NCBI GenBank assembly: GCA_027604185.1
Contig: JADGKB010000037.1
Span: 1 to 64,000, forward strand
Length of the DNA: 64,000 nt
Reading direction: 5' to 3'
Source: Boothiomyces macroporosus
Taxonomy: Eukaryota > Chytridiomycota > Chytridiomycetes > Rhizophydiales > Terramycetaceae
Under the pieces are notes generated by a model. That model searched no databases. It was not told the DNA's origin and saw only the letters and a list, made by a program, of their open reading frames with translations. Below are positions 21,293 through 32,558 of the stretch, piece after piece. Numbering within the stretch: position 1 is the first letter of the stretch; each line of letters begins with the position of its first letter. The translations under genes and the position numbers were made by a program.

Positions 21293-22375
21293 TTATTGTT
21301 TGAGAGCAAAAGAGTGGGCGTACTGTACCAAGAATTCAACCGCTTCGATAGGAAGAGCATTATACAGCGAAGCGCGAATACCGCCGACGCTGCGGTGTCC
21401 AGCCAAGCAGATCATTCCGAGTTTCTCGGCACCTTTGATGAAATCCTTTTCCAGCTCTTCATTTGGCTTTCCGTCTTTCAAGATTCTAAACGGAACATTC
21501 ATTCTTGAGCGGTAAGCTTCCTCAACTGGAAAAGAGAATACACTCGGGTATTTTTGCAATCCTTCATAGAGCACTTGGCTTTTCGCTTTGTTTAGAGCAG
21601 CAATTTTTTCAATACCGCCAATTGCCAATACCCATTCAAAGCATAGTCCCGAGACATAAATCGCAAAAGTAGGTGGTGTATTGTACATGGATCCTTGATC
21701 TGCCATCAATTTATAGTCCAGCATCAATGGGCCTTTAAGTGGGCATTGAGCAAATTTACCCAACAGGTCTTTTTTCACAATTACTAGAGTCAATCCTGCT
21801 GGCCCAATGTTCTTTTGAGCACCACCAATAATCACACTGTATTTTGTAACATCAAAAGGTCTAGACATGAAGTTAGAAGACATGTCGCAAACAATTGGAA
21901 TATTCTTTGGTAGCTTGTCTACAAAATCAACTGGCATTTCCACTCCATGCACAGTTTCGTTATCGCAGTAGTATATAAATGAAGGATCTTTACTGAACTC
22001 CAATGCTTCCTTTGTAGTTGCGTTCACTTTTAATCCTAATCGAGCAGCTTCCTCTTTTGCTTTTTTTGACCATGCACCAGTAACAATATAGTCTACAGGC
22101 TTATCCAAATCAACAACGAGATTATAAACGACGGCAGAGAATTGGGTAGAGCAGCCTCCTTGCATAAACAGAACGGCATAGTCCGATGGGATGGAAAGTA
22201 TTTTACGAAAGTCTTGCTCGGCTTTGTTCAAGATTCCTTCAAACTCTGGGGAGCGGTGGGACATTTCCAAGACTGAGCAGCCGCATGATTGGTAGTTTAG
22301 TAGTTCTGCTTGAACTTTTTCCAAGACTGGTTTAGGGAGTACTGCTGGTCCTGCACTGAAATTGTAGACTGTCAT
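21293..22375 (-). CDS. SER1: phosphoserine aminotransferase
   Basis: 360 residues, full length for the SerC/Ser1 family, intronless. It is a PLP enzyme converting 3-phosphohydroxypyruvate and glutamate to phosphoserine and 2-oxoglutarate in serine synthesis. The start MTVYNFSAGPAVLP, the MSHRSPEF motif, GGCSTQF and the Schiff-base lysine K188 in GGAQKNIGPAG are all present, as is the C-terminal GHRSVGGIRAS. It is divergent from the CAF-1 gene across a CCAAT-rich spacer. Confidence 0.96.
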   Translation of the reverse strand: MTVYNFSAGPAVLPKPVLEKVQAELLNYQSCGCSVLEMSHRSPEFEGILNKAEQDFRKILSIPSDYAVLFMQGGCSTQFSAVVYNLVVDLDKPVDYIVTGAWSKKAKEEAARLGLKVNATTKEALEFSKDPSFIYYCDNETVHGVEMPVDFVDKLPKNIPIVCDMSSNFMSRPFDVTKYSVIIGGAQKNIGPAGLTLVIVKKDLLGKFAQCPLKGPLMLDYKLMADQGSMYNTPPTFAIYVSGLCFEWVLAIGGIEKIAALNKAKSQVLYEGLQKYPSVFSFPVEEAYRSRMNVPFRILKDGKPNEELEKDFIKGAEKLGMICLAGHRSVGGIRASLYNALPIEAVEFLVQYAHSFALKQ

Positions 22376-22820
22376 TTTTTCAAGCGAAAAAATAATTTGG
22401 TGATGGGTTTTTATCTCTTAATGCAAGTATCAGACATCAATTTGAGTTAGTGATTGCTTATGTAATACAGTATTATGCTATTATTAGAAAAGATGCTTAA
22501 TATTGTAGTGACTGCTAACGCAAGCAGGCGGTTTATCTAGCCTTCAATCAAATAGCTTTATTGTAATCAACGGTTATCTCCAGGGGTTTCTACTTAAGAA
22601 TCCTTAGGGTAGTGTGGTATCTTGAAACTAAATATAAGCCAATCAATGTTTATTAAATGTGGTTTTACCAATGACTTGTTACCAATCAATTACATCAACT
22701 AGTGATTCAAATCAATAGATATAAACCAATCATCTTACAGTTAAATTAACCAATGAGATGCATACTCGCTAAACAATGTCCAGCAAGCTAATTTCGGACA
22801 GTTGACAAATCTTGAGAAAA
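22376..22820. promoter_or_regulatory. divergent promoter with five CCAAT boxes
   Basis: CCAAT occurs at 22639, 22668, 22682, 22726 and 22750, all on the plus strand, within 116 bp between divergent SER1 and CAF-1 genes. This density suggests a CCAAT-binding (Hap/NF-Y) regulated bidirectional promoter. The inference rests on motif counts only. Confidence 0.45.
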
Positions 22821-25118
22821 ATGGAAATTTCCATTCCAATACAAGAACCGATGCAAGATCTGAATGAAAAGGAAAACAAATCAGTAAACCCAGGCTCTGT
22901 CGATATCAAACCAAAGACCCCAAAGCAATCAACTCCAAAGAAAAAGAAATCGTGGTTCAAACGAGGGAAATTGGATTTCAATCAAAAGCCCTTGGACTTG
23001 GAAAAAGAACCGTTTACAATCAATTTGCTGGCTTCGTTTTATCAAAACAAATTAGAATCTCTTGATTTGCTGTTGGTTTTACTTTCACATGAATCAAGCG
23101 AAACAGTTGATCAACTTTCCAAGCGACTGCAAAAGCAATTCAGAATTCAGGATGTAAAAGAAAAACTCGAATCGCTTGGTAATCGCTGCTAATTTAGGTT
23201 CTGTTGTGAATTACGGCAACGACCAATTCCCTCTAAACAAGTGGGAAGCAAGCGACTCTCTCTTGGAACGACTTCCTCTTGATCTGAAAGATCAACTGTT
23301 TGACCGGCGGTATGAAAGACAAGATCTCCAAAAGGAATTTGTTGCTTATTATGAGAATATTCCCCAAGAAGAAATGGAATCCTTGACCCGAAAGAGAAAA
23401 GAATCACTTGGGAGCAACAAGAGAATTAAGTTGGATGACGAACAAGAAAAAGAACTAAAGGAAAAAACAAGGCAAGAAAAAGAAGCCGAAAAAGAATTGA
23501 AGATTCAGCAAAAGCTTGAAAAAGAACAACAGAGGCTTGAAAAGGAAGCTCTAAAGGAACAACAGAGGCTGGAAAAAGAGGCTCTAAAGGAACAACAGAG
23601 ACTTGAAAAGGAAGCTTTAAAGCAAGAAAAATTGGCAAAGAAGGTCAAAGTAGATAAATCACAAACCAATATCCTCGGATTTTTTAAACCGGTTGCCAAG
23701 CCTGTTGAGCAAACAAACACAATTAGGGCACCTGTCAACAGATTCAAGAGCGAGATTAAAGAGTATGAATTCTCTGAAATTGATATTGAGCAAGCAAAAA
23801 GAGAGTTTAATGAATCATTCAAGAATATCAAATTGATTAAAGGTAATTGAAACTAATACAGGCAAATTTATCTATCCAAAAAGCACAGATTACCACTACA
23901 AGTTACTAAAGTTTCATACTGACTTGAGACCAGCGTATTTTGGAACTTGGAGTAAAAAAAGCAAAAGCGTCAATGGCAAGAAACCGTTTGGTAAAGATGA
24001 AGCATTGGATTATGAAGTGGATAGCGAGCTTGAATGGGAAGAGGAGGAAGAAGGTGAAGAATTGGTTAGTGAAAATGAAGAAGAGCCAGAAGAGGAAGAT
24101 GAAATGGAAGATGACTGGATAGTACCAAATGGATATTTATCTGAAGATGAAGGAATGGGTGAAGAGGATGATCAAAAAATGAAGATTGACAAGAGTAAAC
24201 TAAAAGAAAGACTTAAAGAAAAGAATGTGATACGGAAACTAGTCGAACTCGTTCCTGTTGTTGAAGGTTTATATCAAATGGGGCCGAATATGCTTGGATT
24301 AAAGTTTGAACTACTGGACATTGTTGAATCAAAGCCTGCTGTAACTCCTCGTAAACAAGTATTCCCACAAGAACTCGAAGATGAATTGATCAAGCTTGTT
24401 GTTGACAAGGAAATCAAACTCTCGAATCTTGTTGAACATGTTCAAGAAAACATTAATACCAAACTGACAAAAAGCTGTATTGAAGTCAAGATTAAAGAAT
24501 TGTTTAAAAAGAAGGGCGGGAAATGGACAAGAAAGATCGAAGGGGAATTGGATACTCCTTTCAAAATTGGAGATACTCTGTCAAAAGATAGCACAAGAGA
24601 AACTCCTGTAAAGAATACATCCAATACAGATTCTAAAATTGGTGATACACCAATGACTGATTACAATTCACCATCAAAAAAGAGCACTCCTACAAAGACT
24701 GAACTGGTACAAAGGGCAAAACTGGATGGCAAATTCAAATCACTAGAGTTTTTCAATAAGCCTGAATTTGTAGTCCTAGAGAATCTCGATTTACCCGCAG
24801 TCTATGATAACTGCACCAATCCAGACCCACAAATATCATCAAGATGTTTTCGAATACTTGGAAACTATGTGCAAAAGCATAAAGAAATCCAGCTGAATGA
24901 TCAAGTAGTTGCATCGATCAAGATTCAATTTGAAACAAAGAATAGTAAGTCTTGTTAATGTAGATTTAGTATTGAAAAACATGTTGCGGTTTCTGCTGTT
25001 CCTTTGCCAGAATGGAACTTGTTTGGGTGGTTTGAAAGAGCTTATAATGGAGCATTCTGTAGACTATGATGAGCTTGCGAATGGGTATTACGATCAATTG
25101 AAAGAGTTTTTGAAATAA
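22821..25118 (+). CDS. CAF-1 large subunit (Rlf2/p150-like), three 19-nt introns
   Basis: Exons are 22821-23178, 23198-23842, 23862-24944 and 24964-25118, giving 746 residues. The three introns are each 19 nt. The chaperone deposits H3-H4 behind replication forks. Visible features in order are a basic N-terminus, a Glu/Lys/Arg (KER) helix built from three 33-nt repeats, a PIP box NILGFFKP that would bind PCNA, and KLLKFHTDLRPAYFGTW (typical of this family), completed by the second intron's removal. Then come a long acidic ED region and a C-terminal winged-helix-like region. The order matches CHAF1A/Rlf2. Confidence 0.9.
23524..23622 (+). repeat. three 33-nt in-frame repeats in CAF-1 KER domain
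   Basis: Units 23524-23556, 23557-23589 and 23590-23622 encode EQQRLEKEALK-type 11-residue helical repeats. They lengthen the charged helix in register. Confidence 0.85.
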
Positions 25119-25669
25119 AGAGGATAATGAAAAAGGTTCACATTAAACACTCACGACTACTGTGATCAATGGAATGTTTCAGCCGAGATTTGCACAGAAA
25201 AAGCGCTCAGGGTCATCTCTTATTTTGTGAACAAAAAGAGCAATATTAATTAAATAATCTGAATAATAGTACTTTTAAATTTCCCATCCTCCCAGTTCAC
25301 ATTGTCGGTTTGTGACTAGCATGGGCGGCGGTTAAGTGATGTTACACTACAAGTGAATGGAAATCAAAAGGGGAAAGAAAACCTATTTTAGGCGGTGTCG
25401 TTCAATCATGGGAACACGAGAGATTAAATCGTCAAATGAAAAAAGCAAAAAGGAAGCGGATCAAAGTATTAAATTGAAAGGGCAAATCAAACTAGTTGGG
25501 AATGCAAGTTTGTAAATTACTTTTGATCCAAACGAAAAATGGATTGAGCGCCACAAGCCTTGCGCATGGTGAGTTTCTATTAGTGGTACAGTCGTCCAAT
25601 TAAGGAAATTAAAGTTCAAGAGACCCAATCTGTTGTGAATACGGAACCAAAAAAAGTTGCTTTCGAAAG
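25119..25669. other. spacer, possible 5' exon of next gene
   Basis: 551 nt. An ATG at 25408 opens a lysine-rich frame of 35 codons, and another frame near 25510-25568 reads KITFDPNEKW-like sequence. I could not connect these to the next gene with a convincing splice, so they remain unassigned. Confidence 0.35.
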
Positions 25670-28600
25670 ATGATACTGGACAAATCATGTCAGTTTGACC
25701 AGAAAGAGTGGAAGGCAGTTGAGCTAGGAGTAAACAAGTGTCTTCGCTTTCTAAGGCTAAAGTTCACAAACAACTCTTATACGCCCAGCGAAAACTTTAC
25801 CAAAGAGATTCTGATACGGCCAGAGTATGAAGAGTTTTATAGAGGGTTGCGGTATTTTCTTGCTCTTATTGGAGACTGGAACTCTTTCCTGATCCTCCTT
25901 GATGTAATTTTCACTAATTCTAGAATGCACCAAAGAAAATCCCGTCGATTTCCCCAGAAAACATTGTCATGTTTGTCAAGTGGAAGACGTTTGATTTGGA
26001 TACAGTTTTTTTCGACGTTAATGGGAATGCTGTTTGCGACCGCTATGGTAACCTGGTCACTCCACAAAAGGGATGGTTGAATAACAACAAAGTGCCAAAG
26101 TTATTAGAGGCTATAGAAGAGTTGCATAAAACGTATTTTTTAACTGGACCTTACGATGAAATGTGCAGAGATTGTTTCAAAATCTATCAATCATCTCAGA
26201 ACCATGGATGCGATGATCACTTCAAGGAACCGAAACCTTTTAGAAGAGGGAACCCAATCGAGAGTATAGCAGTCAGCTCATCTTTACAAGTATTTCGGGA
26301 AGGAAAAAAAGGCGGGTCAGACAAACTCACTCCAATGGATCTGTTGAAGCTTCGAGAAAAACTTTTAGAAGCGAAAAGTTTGTTACACCTGCAAGCCTGG
26401 ATTATTGTCCTGCTGTCTGTAAAACAATTCTTGCGAATTGAAGAAATTGCGTTTAATACAGGAACACCTCGGCCAACTGGCATAATGGTGGAATCTTTTG
26501 ATCCTTCATTAACTGTATATAAAGATGGAGAAGTTTCAGGTAGGATCTATTTAATGCAGGTCTCGGACTAAACGTCAATTATCATGGGAAAAAGTCTACT
26601 TTGATGGTATGGGCAGATCGGGCGTGTCCAAAGCTTTGTCCAGTGCTGCACATACTGGCTTACTTGAACTGTACCAAAATCAAAAGTAATATTTGTTTTA
26701 CTCAGGTGGTTTCCTTTTTCCTTCACTTCAAGAACTATCTCATCCGCCTGCCAGTGGTAGATTTACTTCTTCTTTGAAAGTTGGCGATCTTGTTGATACT
26801 ATTGTGCATACTGTTCGTCAATTTAGACCAGGATTTGAATTTGGGCTGGAAACGTTTGTGAAATCGGGGTACACGCTTGCAATTTGGGGAGGTGGAGAAC
26901 TTGAACATATCAAAAAGAGTGCGAGGCATCATGACACTGAAGATGTAAATCGTTTTGATGGCGATTCACACACTCAGTTATCACTAGTTAAAGAGCAAGG
27001 GACATGTGTCGAAAGAATTACTTCAAAATGGAATCCTATATTAATCGAGGAAAGTGAAGCAGCAAGAGCATTGATTGACGTCCAAAAGGGGCAAACACTT
27101 TATCAGATTGCAGCTTCATATATTGAAAAGAAATGTAAATACGAACCAAGCAATATTTACGATGATGTAATTACTTGTATCGAACAATGCATTTCTACAG
27201 CGGAGAAACCGTCGCGTTTGCATGAACTATTGGATAAATCTCAAATGTCTGATGAAGACAGGGCCTTGCTGATGCTCGAAATTGAGAAACATGTTTCTAA
27301 AAGAGTAGAAGAAGGTGTCAACAATAGAATAGCAATTTGGCAAAAAGAAGAGCAGCTGAAGAAGCAAATTGTTGACGGTAGCTTTTCACCAGGCAGCCGT
27401 CAGAGTATTTCTCCTGCAGTAAACGATATAGAGATTCAAAACAACAGACTGGAAGAAGAATTGGAAAAAGAGCGTCAAAGAACTGAAGAGTTAAAGAATA
27501 GAAAAGCGGTTGCAGCGATTGTGGAACGCAGCATTGGCGTGACAGGAGCTTCTCTCATCCGCAGTCCCAATGTCTCTACCCTCACACCTGGCGCAGATAG
27601 TCCAACAACTAAGTCTGAAGCTTTGTTACCTCCAATAAGCTCCTTTGATGATGCGGCAAGACCGCAAATAAAGAGGGATCGTGGCTATCATTCTCCACAG
27701 CTGTCCCAACTTGGCTCCCCACGCTCTATTCCTTCCACCACCCCTGTCATGCAATTTGCTGGAGGGTACGTATATTCTCCAAACAGAGGCTCTCCGCTTG
27801 CGCAACAGCTTGACTTGGAATCAATCCAAAAAATTGGCTCTCCAGTGGTAAAACCTCTTGAAAATTATACTATGCAAAGTAGAGCATCTCCTTTATCAAG
27901 ACCTTTGGATTACCAAAATCCAGAATCTCTACCCAATGTAAACCGGCCTCTGTCACATAATGGGACATTGATTTCTGTATCCTCTGAATTAAACTCAACT
28001 GTTCAAACTACAGGAACACCCAGAATTTATTCTGTCCGATCTGGTGTGACTCGAGTTCCAAATGTTCAAGATATAGACTCTTCTCACCAAAAACCAGCTG
28101 CCTCCCCAAAGCTTCCTCAATCAGCTCAACCACGATACACACCTCCCAACTCAGATGCTTATTATGACATTGGGTCCCCGAGATCTGTCCCTTCCACCAC
28201 CCCTAGATTGAATCCTCAAAAGTTACCTAGCATTCGAACGTTACCACTTGTGGAAGGGCAAAGGCCTGGGAATAATGGTCATATTCGTAACAATCGTAAT
28301 TCCCCGTATCTTTCTCCTAGGATTCCTTCAGTTGCTTCCCCTCGATCTGTTCCTTCCACTACACCCCGCTTAGATTTTCAAAGCTTGCCCTTATCAAATA
28401 ACTCAACTTACATGCATTCTAGAATTTTGACCAAAGGGCCGACAAATCTGCCGACCCCCAATACTAGTCCATATTTAAATCAACCTACTAATCTACTATC
28501 CGATCCTCCTATCTACAGAGAGGGTATAGCTAGAGCACCAACAAATCACAACCCAATACCTTATTCACCCGCCATGAGTAATGTTGGATCGGAATTCAAC

Positions 28601-29413
28601 TATGGTGACAGTAGCGCTGCTGGGACGCCAGTGTCGACGTACTCGGAGTATTCAGATAATGAAGAATCTTCAAAGGATGAAGATCCGCGATATGATGATG
28701 ATTCACAACAGGATAAAGCTTCACGAAAGAATGGAGAAGTAAAGAAAAAGAGAAAGTTTGGTAAAGTCGACTTGGAAGATCGAAAATATATCAGTAACAA
28801 GGAACTATCGGGTAAGTATTTGCTTATTGTAGATATTGAAAAGTTGGACTGCATTCTCCAGCTTTACAAGGAGATGCCCAAGGAAATGCGATATTTGACG
28901 TGTGGTGCGAGAAACTTTGTCAATAGGACTCTCAACCCAGTTATGAATTGCTTAAAGAACCATTTTAACGACGATAAGAAGGAATTCATTCTTACGTGGA
29001 GGAGCACCAACAAGCGGAATAAGGAATTGGTTTATTCGCGTTTCAACGAAAAGTGCAAAGGATCAGCAGAAATCTGTCCTTCTCGTTTGTCACCAGAAGA
29101 AAAAGAAGAGCGAGAAAAGAAGAAGGATGAAAAAGAAAAGGAAAAGAAGGGTGTAAAGCGGAGGAAAATAGAAACGGAGGATGGAGAAGAAGAGGAGCTT
29201 GCGCTGGTTCGGCCATTAAAGCCTCCTGTCCAACCATTGAATCCTCCTGCCCAAACATCAAACACTCCCTTTCAAATATTGAATGGATCTGTCCAACCAT
29301 CAAACCATCTCGTCCAACCATCAAACCATCTCGTCCAACCATTAAACACTCATGTGCATACTCCCCAAGCCGAGAGCATATCTCCCGCTGATTTCCCTAT
29401 CACAAAAGATTAA
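25670..29413 (+). CDS. tyrosine-recombinase-fold protein, likely catalytically dead; three 20-nt introns
   Basis: Exons are 25670-25903, 25924-26539, 26560-26685 and 26706-29413, giving 1227 residues. All three introns are 20 nt and restore a continuous domain. Residues ~1-400 look like a core-binding plus catalytic domain of a tyrosine recombinase: FLRIEEI (box I Arg), GKKSTLMVW (hairpin Lys), KIKSGFLFPS. However, the box II region (GLETFVKSGYTLAIWGGGEL) lacks HxxR and the terminal position reads NRF rather than Tyr. A coiled coil and a long Ser/Pro region with three SPRS[IV]PSTTP repeats follow. Then comes a Lys-rich domain near residues 1010-1120, possibly Gcr1_C-like, and a tail of 21-nt repeats (29291-29353). 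Probably a domesticated Crypton-like protein acting in regulation. Confidence 0.65.
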
Positions 29414-29515
29414 CAGAAAATAAATGTATAGTAATTTCTACTCATTCCACGAGATAAGCTAATCAGTACTACCTTGTGAAAATACAATTTTTAATTCTTG
29501 CACTTTTTCCGGATG

Positions 29516-29734
29516 ATGTCTAATTGGCAGCCTGATATACAGCTGGGACCGACTATGGCTAATTTGAAAACCAACAGAGTGCAAGAAACGCTGAATAGGA
29601 TAGAGAAAAAGTCTCAGTTGTTGGAAACCATGGTAAAATCTATTTGACCGCAGAGGGAGCAGCGGGGACCGACGATCACCATGGAAAGGAAACGATCAGT
29701 AAAAATGACTGATGCCGAAGAAGCAAACGACTAA
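29516..29734 (+). CDS. small 65-residue protein, one 21-nt intron
   Basis: Exons 29516-29632 and 29654-29734 (ATG could also be 29513). The 21-nt intron at 29633-29653 has GTAAAA, TTTGAC and CGCAG and carries an in-frame TGA. Splicing joins an amphipathic helix (RVQETLNRIEKKSQLLETM) to a basic/acidic tail. It lies between two supported genes with normal spacing. No family recognised. The case rests on the intron consensus and phase. Confidence 0.45.
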
Positions 29735-29760
29735 TAAAGCTAGTGTTGAATTCATATTTA

Positions 29761-30234
29761 TTACAATACAGTAAGAACTACAGCGGCCAAAGTTACCAAT
29801 AGAGATGCTCCAGAAGAAACAGCACTGTTCTTTCCAGCTGGTTTCTTTGCATCAGCTTTAGCTTGTTGAGCAGCCATAATAAAGGCATTTGGTGGTCTCT
29901 TTTGGACTTGGATGGCAACCTTGTCGTTCTTTGCGCCAGTTCCACAGAGCCCTTCAACAGAGAGGTAGTAGACACCAGCATCATTGAAAGTATTGTACCA
30001 GTTTTGTCCAGTCTTTAAAACAGTGGAGCTTAGTCCATTGCTAACAGGAGTGCAGTCATTTGGTCCAGCAATTTGAATAATCTTTTTGTTGTCGCTTTGT
30101 GCATAGTAAACAATGGTGTCTAGTTGATTTAGTACAAGTTCGTTTTTAGGGAAAATTAATCCAGAGGCTGGAGCTAGATCAAGGTCTAGTGTTCCAGCAA
30201 AAGCTGCCGTAGCAAGTAAAATGATTGATTTCAT
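29761..30234 (-). CDS. GPI-anchored cupredoxin-like surface protein
   Basis: 157 residues. A signal peptide (MKSIILLATAAFA) precedes a ~95-residue cupredoxin-like beta domain (LVLNQLDTIVYYAQ, FNDAGVYYLSVEGLC). A lysine/alanine linker and a GPI-attachment tail (GKNSAVSSGAS then hydrophobic) follow. Fungal cupredoxin-like proteins of this layout sit on the cell surface. The histidines expected to ligate copper are missing, so it probably does not bind type I copper. The two cysteines could form a disulfide. Confidence 0.75.
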   Translation of the reverse strand: MKSIILLATAAFAGTLDLDLAPASGLIFPKNELVLNQLDTIVYYAQSDNKKIIQIAGPNDCTPVSNGLSSTVLKTGQNWYNTFNDAGVYYLSVEGLCGTGAKNDKVAIQVQKRPPNAFIMAAQQAKADAKKPAGKNSAVSSGASLLVTLAAVVLTVL

Positions 30235-30945
30235 TTTCTATTGAATTCTATGTCTAAAAGTTCTGAAAAAAAACCGTCGCTTAAATTGTCCTCAATCGTT
30301 ACACCCGATGCCTTTTTTAGGAGGTTCCTGATCCACAAAAGCAGACGACCAACAAAGTCATTTGCAAAAAATACAATGAAAAACTGGTAGATATTAGGGA
30401 AATTAGGAACCTAAATGGAAGTACTATGATGGCATTACTAGCCTGTCCCACTCCGAGTTTCTTTTACCAACAGTAAATATTTTCACGGTTGTTTCATTCA
30501 GCCACAGTCCTTTTACGAATGGTCCAGTGATCATGTTGCGCTTGTGCCAACTGAAGGAACAGGGAAGGAGGTTGCACAGAACACAAATGAAAGCCTCACA
30601 AGCTATTATTTCCCCGCAAGTGAGTCGAGCGATATTAAAAAACATTAAAACTTTTCTTGTCCCAGGTTTGTTGGAACTAAAAACTCTCTTGATTTGCCAA
30701 ATATGACTTTCTCAAAGACAGGTGGAATAACAATTGTTATCTCCATCACACGATTCTCACAGATTGATCTTGTGCATGGACTAATTCTTGATCTCCCACG
30801 TCATACTATCTCTAGTAATTGTCAATTTCATTCCTTTTAATTTTCATGGTCACACTTTAAGCATTCATATATTAATTTTCTATTGTTGTTTGCAATTGTT
30901 TTTCAATGACGATTATTCGTGATTTGACAATATAATCAATCTGCA
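30235..30945. other. divergent promoter region
   Basis: 711 nt between divergent surface-protein genes. A short minus-strand open frame at 30424-30645 has no support. Confidence 0.5.
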
Positions 30946-32524
30946 ATGAGTGGACAGCCGTTCCTTGAATTCAATTGGCAAAGCACGGATTGCACAGGAG
31001 CACCATCGTCTATATTTGCGTATGCGATTGATCTCAATTCGACAGCACTTAATATCATTGAAAATGATACAGGATTCTCGCTGTGTTCTACGACTAGAGG
31101 TGGGATTCCAGCTGATAGATGCTGCAGATCAGCCATAGACCCTTCAATGATACTGGGATATGAAAGCGTTGCTGGAACATACTTGTACCGAGGAGACGCT
31201 TACAATCTTTTATCTCGAGAAAGCTATATTCCACAGTCTGCTTCTCAGAAATCTTACTGTACTATTAATTCTCTTGGCGCTGGATATGTAGAATATACAA
31301 TTGGTTTTTATTTAGGAAACAATCAGTGTTTTGAAGGATTCTTGAAATGCGATTCTGTCAATCAGATGCTGTACTTTTATGGTGGTCAGAAATGTGGTGG
31401 GAATCCAGTAGAAACATATTCTTTGGCAGCAGAGACAAACTTTACTTCCCAAGTGGTTGGGAATTTCACTGGCAAGATGACAACTATGGGTGTGGGTAGT
31501 ATCAGCTATGTCTGGACGAGTTACTTTCCAGCAAACCTGTTTGCTCCAACAAACAAAGACCCATGGGAGGCTTTTGGTACTTTTCTAATGGTAGTAAATA
31601 TCCTGCTGCCTCTGTGTTCAATCTTTTGGAAAGGATTTGGGATATACAAACAGCTGAATGTACGCGACATTTTGATGATGACTGCTAATACAATGTTTAC
31701 AATTAGTGGTGCTTTGTATATGTTTACCAGTTACTATACCCCTTCTTCAAGTATGACACCAGCACTTTATAGCTGGACAGTCACAAGCCCAATCTATTTT
31801 GACGAATTCTCTCGCTTGTTTGTCTATATTGTCGATATTTATATTCTCAATAACCTGTGTTTGCATCTCAACTTGACTCTGAAAGCTTTGACATATTTTG
31901 GTATCATTGGGATTCATCTGGCTTTAGACGGATACAACTACATGTATTATTGGGTATATTTGGGATTCTTTACTGGAGACTATACACTATATAATACTCA
32001 AACTCTCTGGGCAAACAAAACCAAGCTTGTTAATACAATAATTTGGTATATTGTGGGTATTGGTGTGGTGATGGCAGTAATTTTGCGAATTGCATCCATA
32101 GATAAAAGATTTGCCAAAGGAAATTTGTCAACCAAGCTTAAACTGCTCGCTTCTACATTGGAGATATCTCTTCCTTTTTATCTGCATTCAATATTGATCA
32201 TTCTTTTCTTGATAATCAAGGAAGGCGTGTTACTGACGTATTTCCCTGGTACCTGCCATTAACGTAGGCAATGATAGAGCCTTGGGGGGAGTGCTAGTGA
32301 TATTAAATACTTTGTTTGTGCTGCACTTTATGATTCACCAATTCAGCTTCAACTCTTTTAAATCCATTTTGACAGAGGCAATTAAACACCGCACCGAACC
32401 AACAACTGCAAAGGGAGAAGAGCCTGCGCCAGTAAAAATGCTGTTGGCAGACGGTTATCCAGCTCAAAGCTTAGAAACTGTAGACCAAGGTAAAACCATA
32501 AAACTGCAGGCTGAAAAACTGTAA
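30946..32524 (+). CDS. 7-TM protein with Cys-rich ectodomain, one 19-nt intron
   Basis: Exons 30946-32248 and 32268-32524 give 519 residues. A ~200-residue Cys/Asn/Tyr-rich ectodomain with several sequons is followed by about seven membrane helices and a soluble tail. No cleavable signal peptide is visible. The 19-nt intron at 32249-32267 splits the Gly codon of FPGNDR; the paralogue at 3230-4688 has LGNDR uninterrupted. The layout suggests a receptor or transporter-like surface protein unique to this lineage. A second possible intron near 32489 was not needed. Confidence 0.78.
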
Positions 32525-32558
32525 TATTCACCAATTTTTTTTATTTTTTTTTGTTTTG

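Noticed and set aside
30424..30645. 74-codon minus-strand frame in the cupredoxin/7-TM spacer
   Set aside because: No ATG context, domain or splice support; it sits in a divergent promoter.
32489..32508. second 20-nt intron candidate near the end of the 7-TM gene
   Set aside because: Splicing it creates an immediate stop, while the unspliced frame runs to a normal C-terminus.
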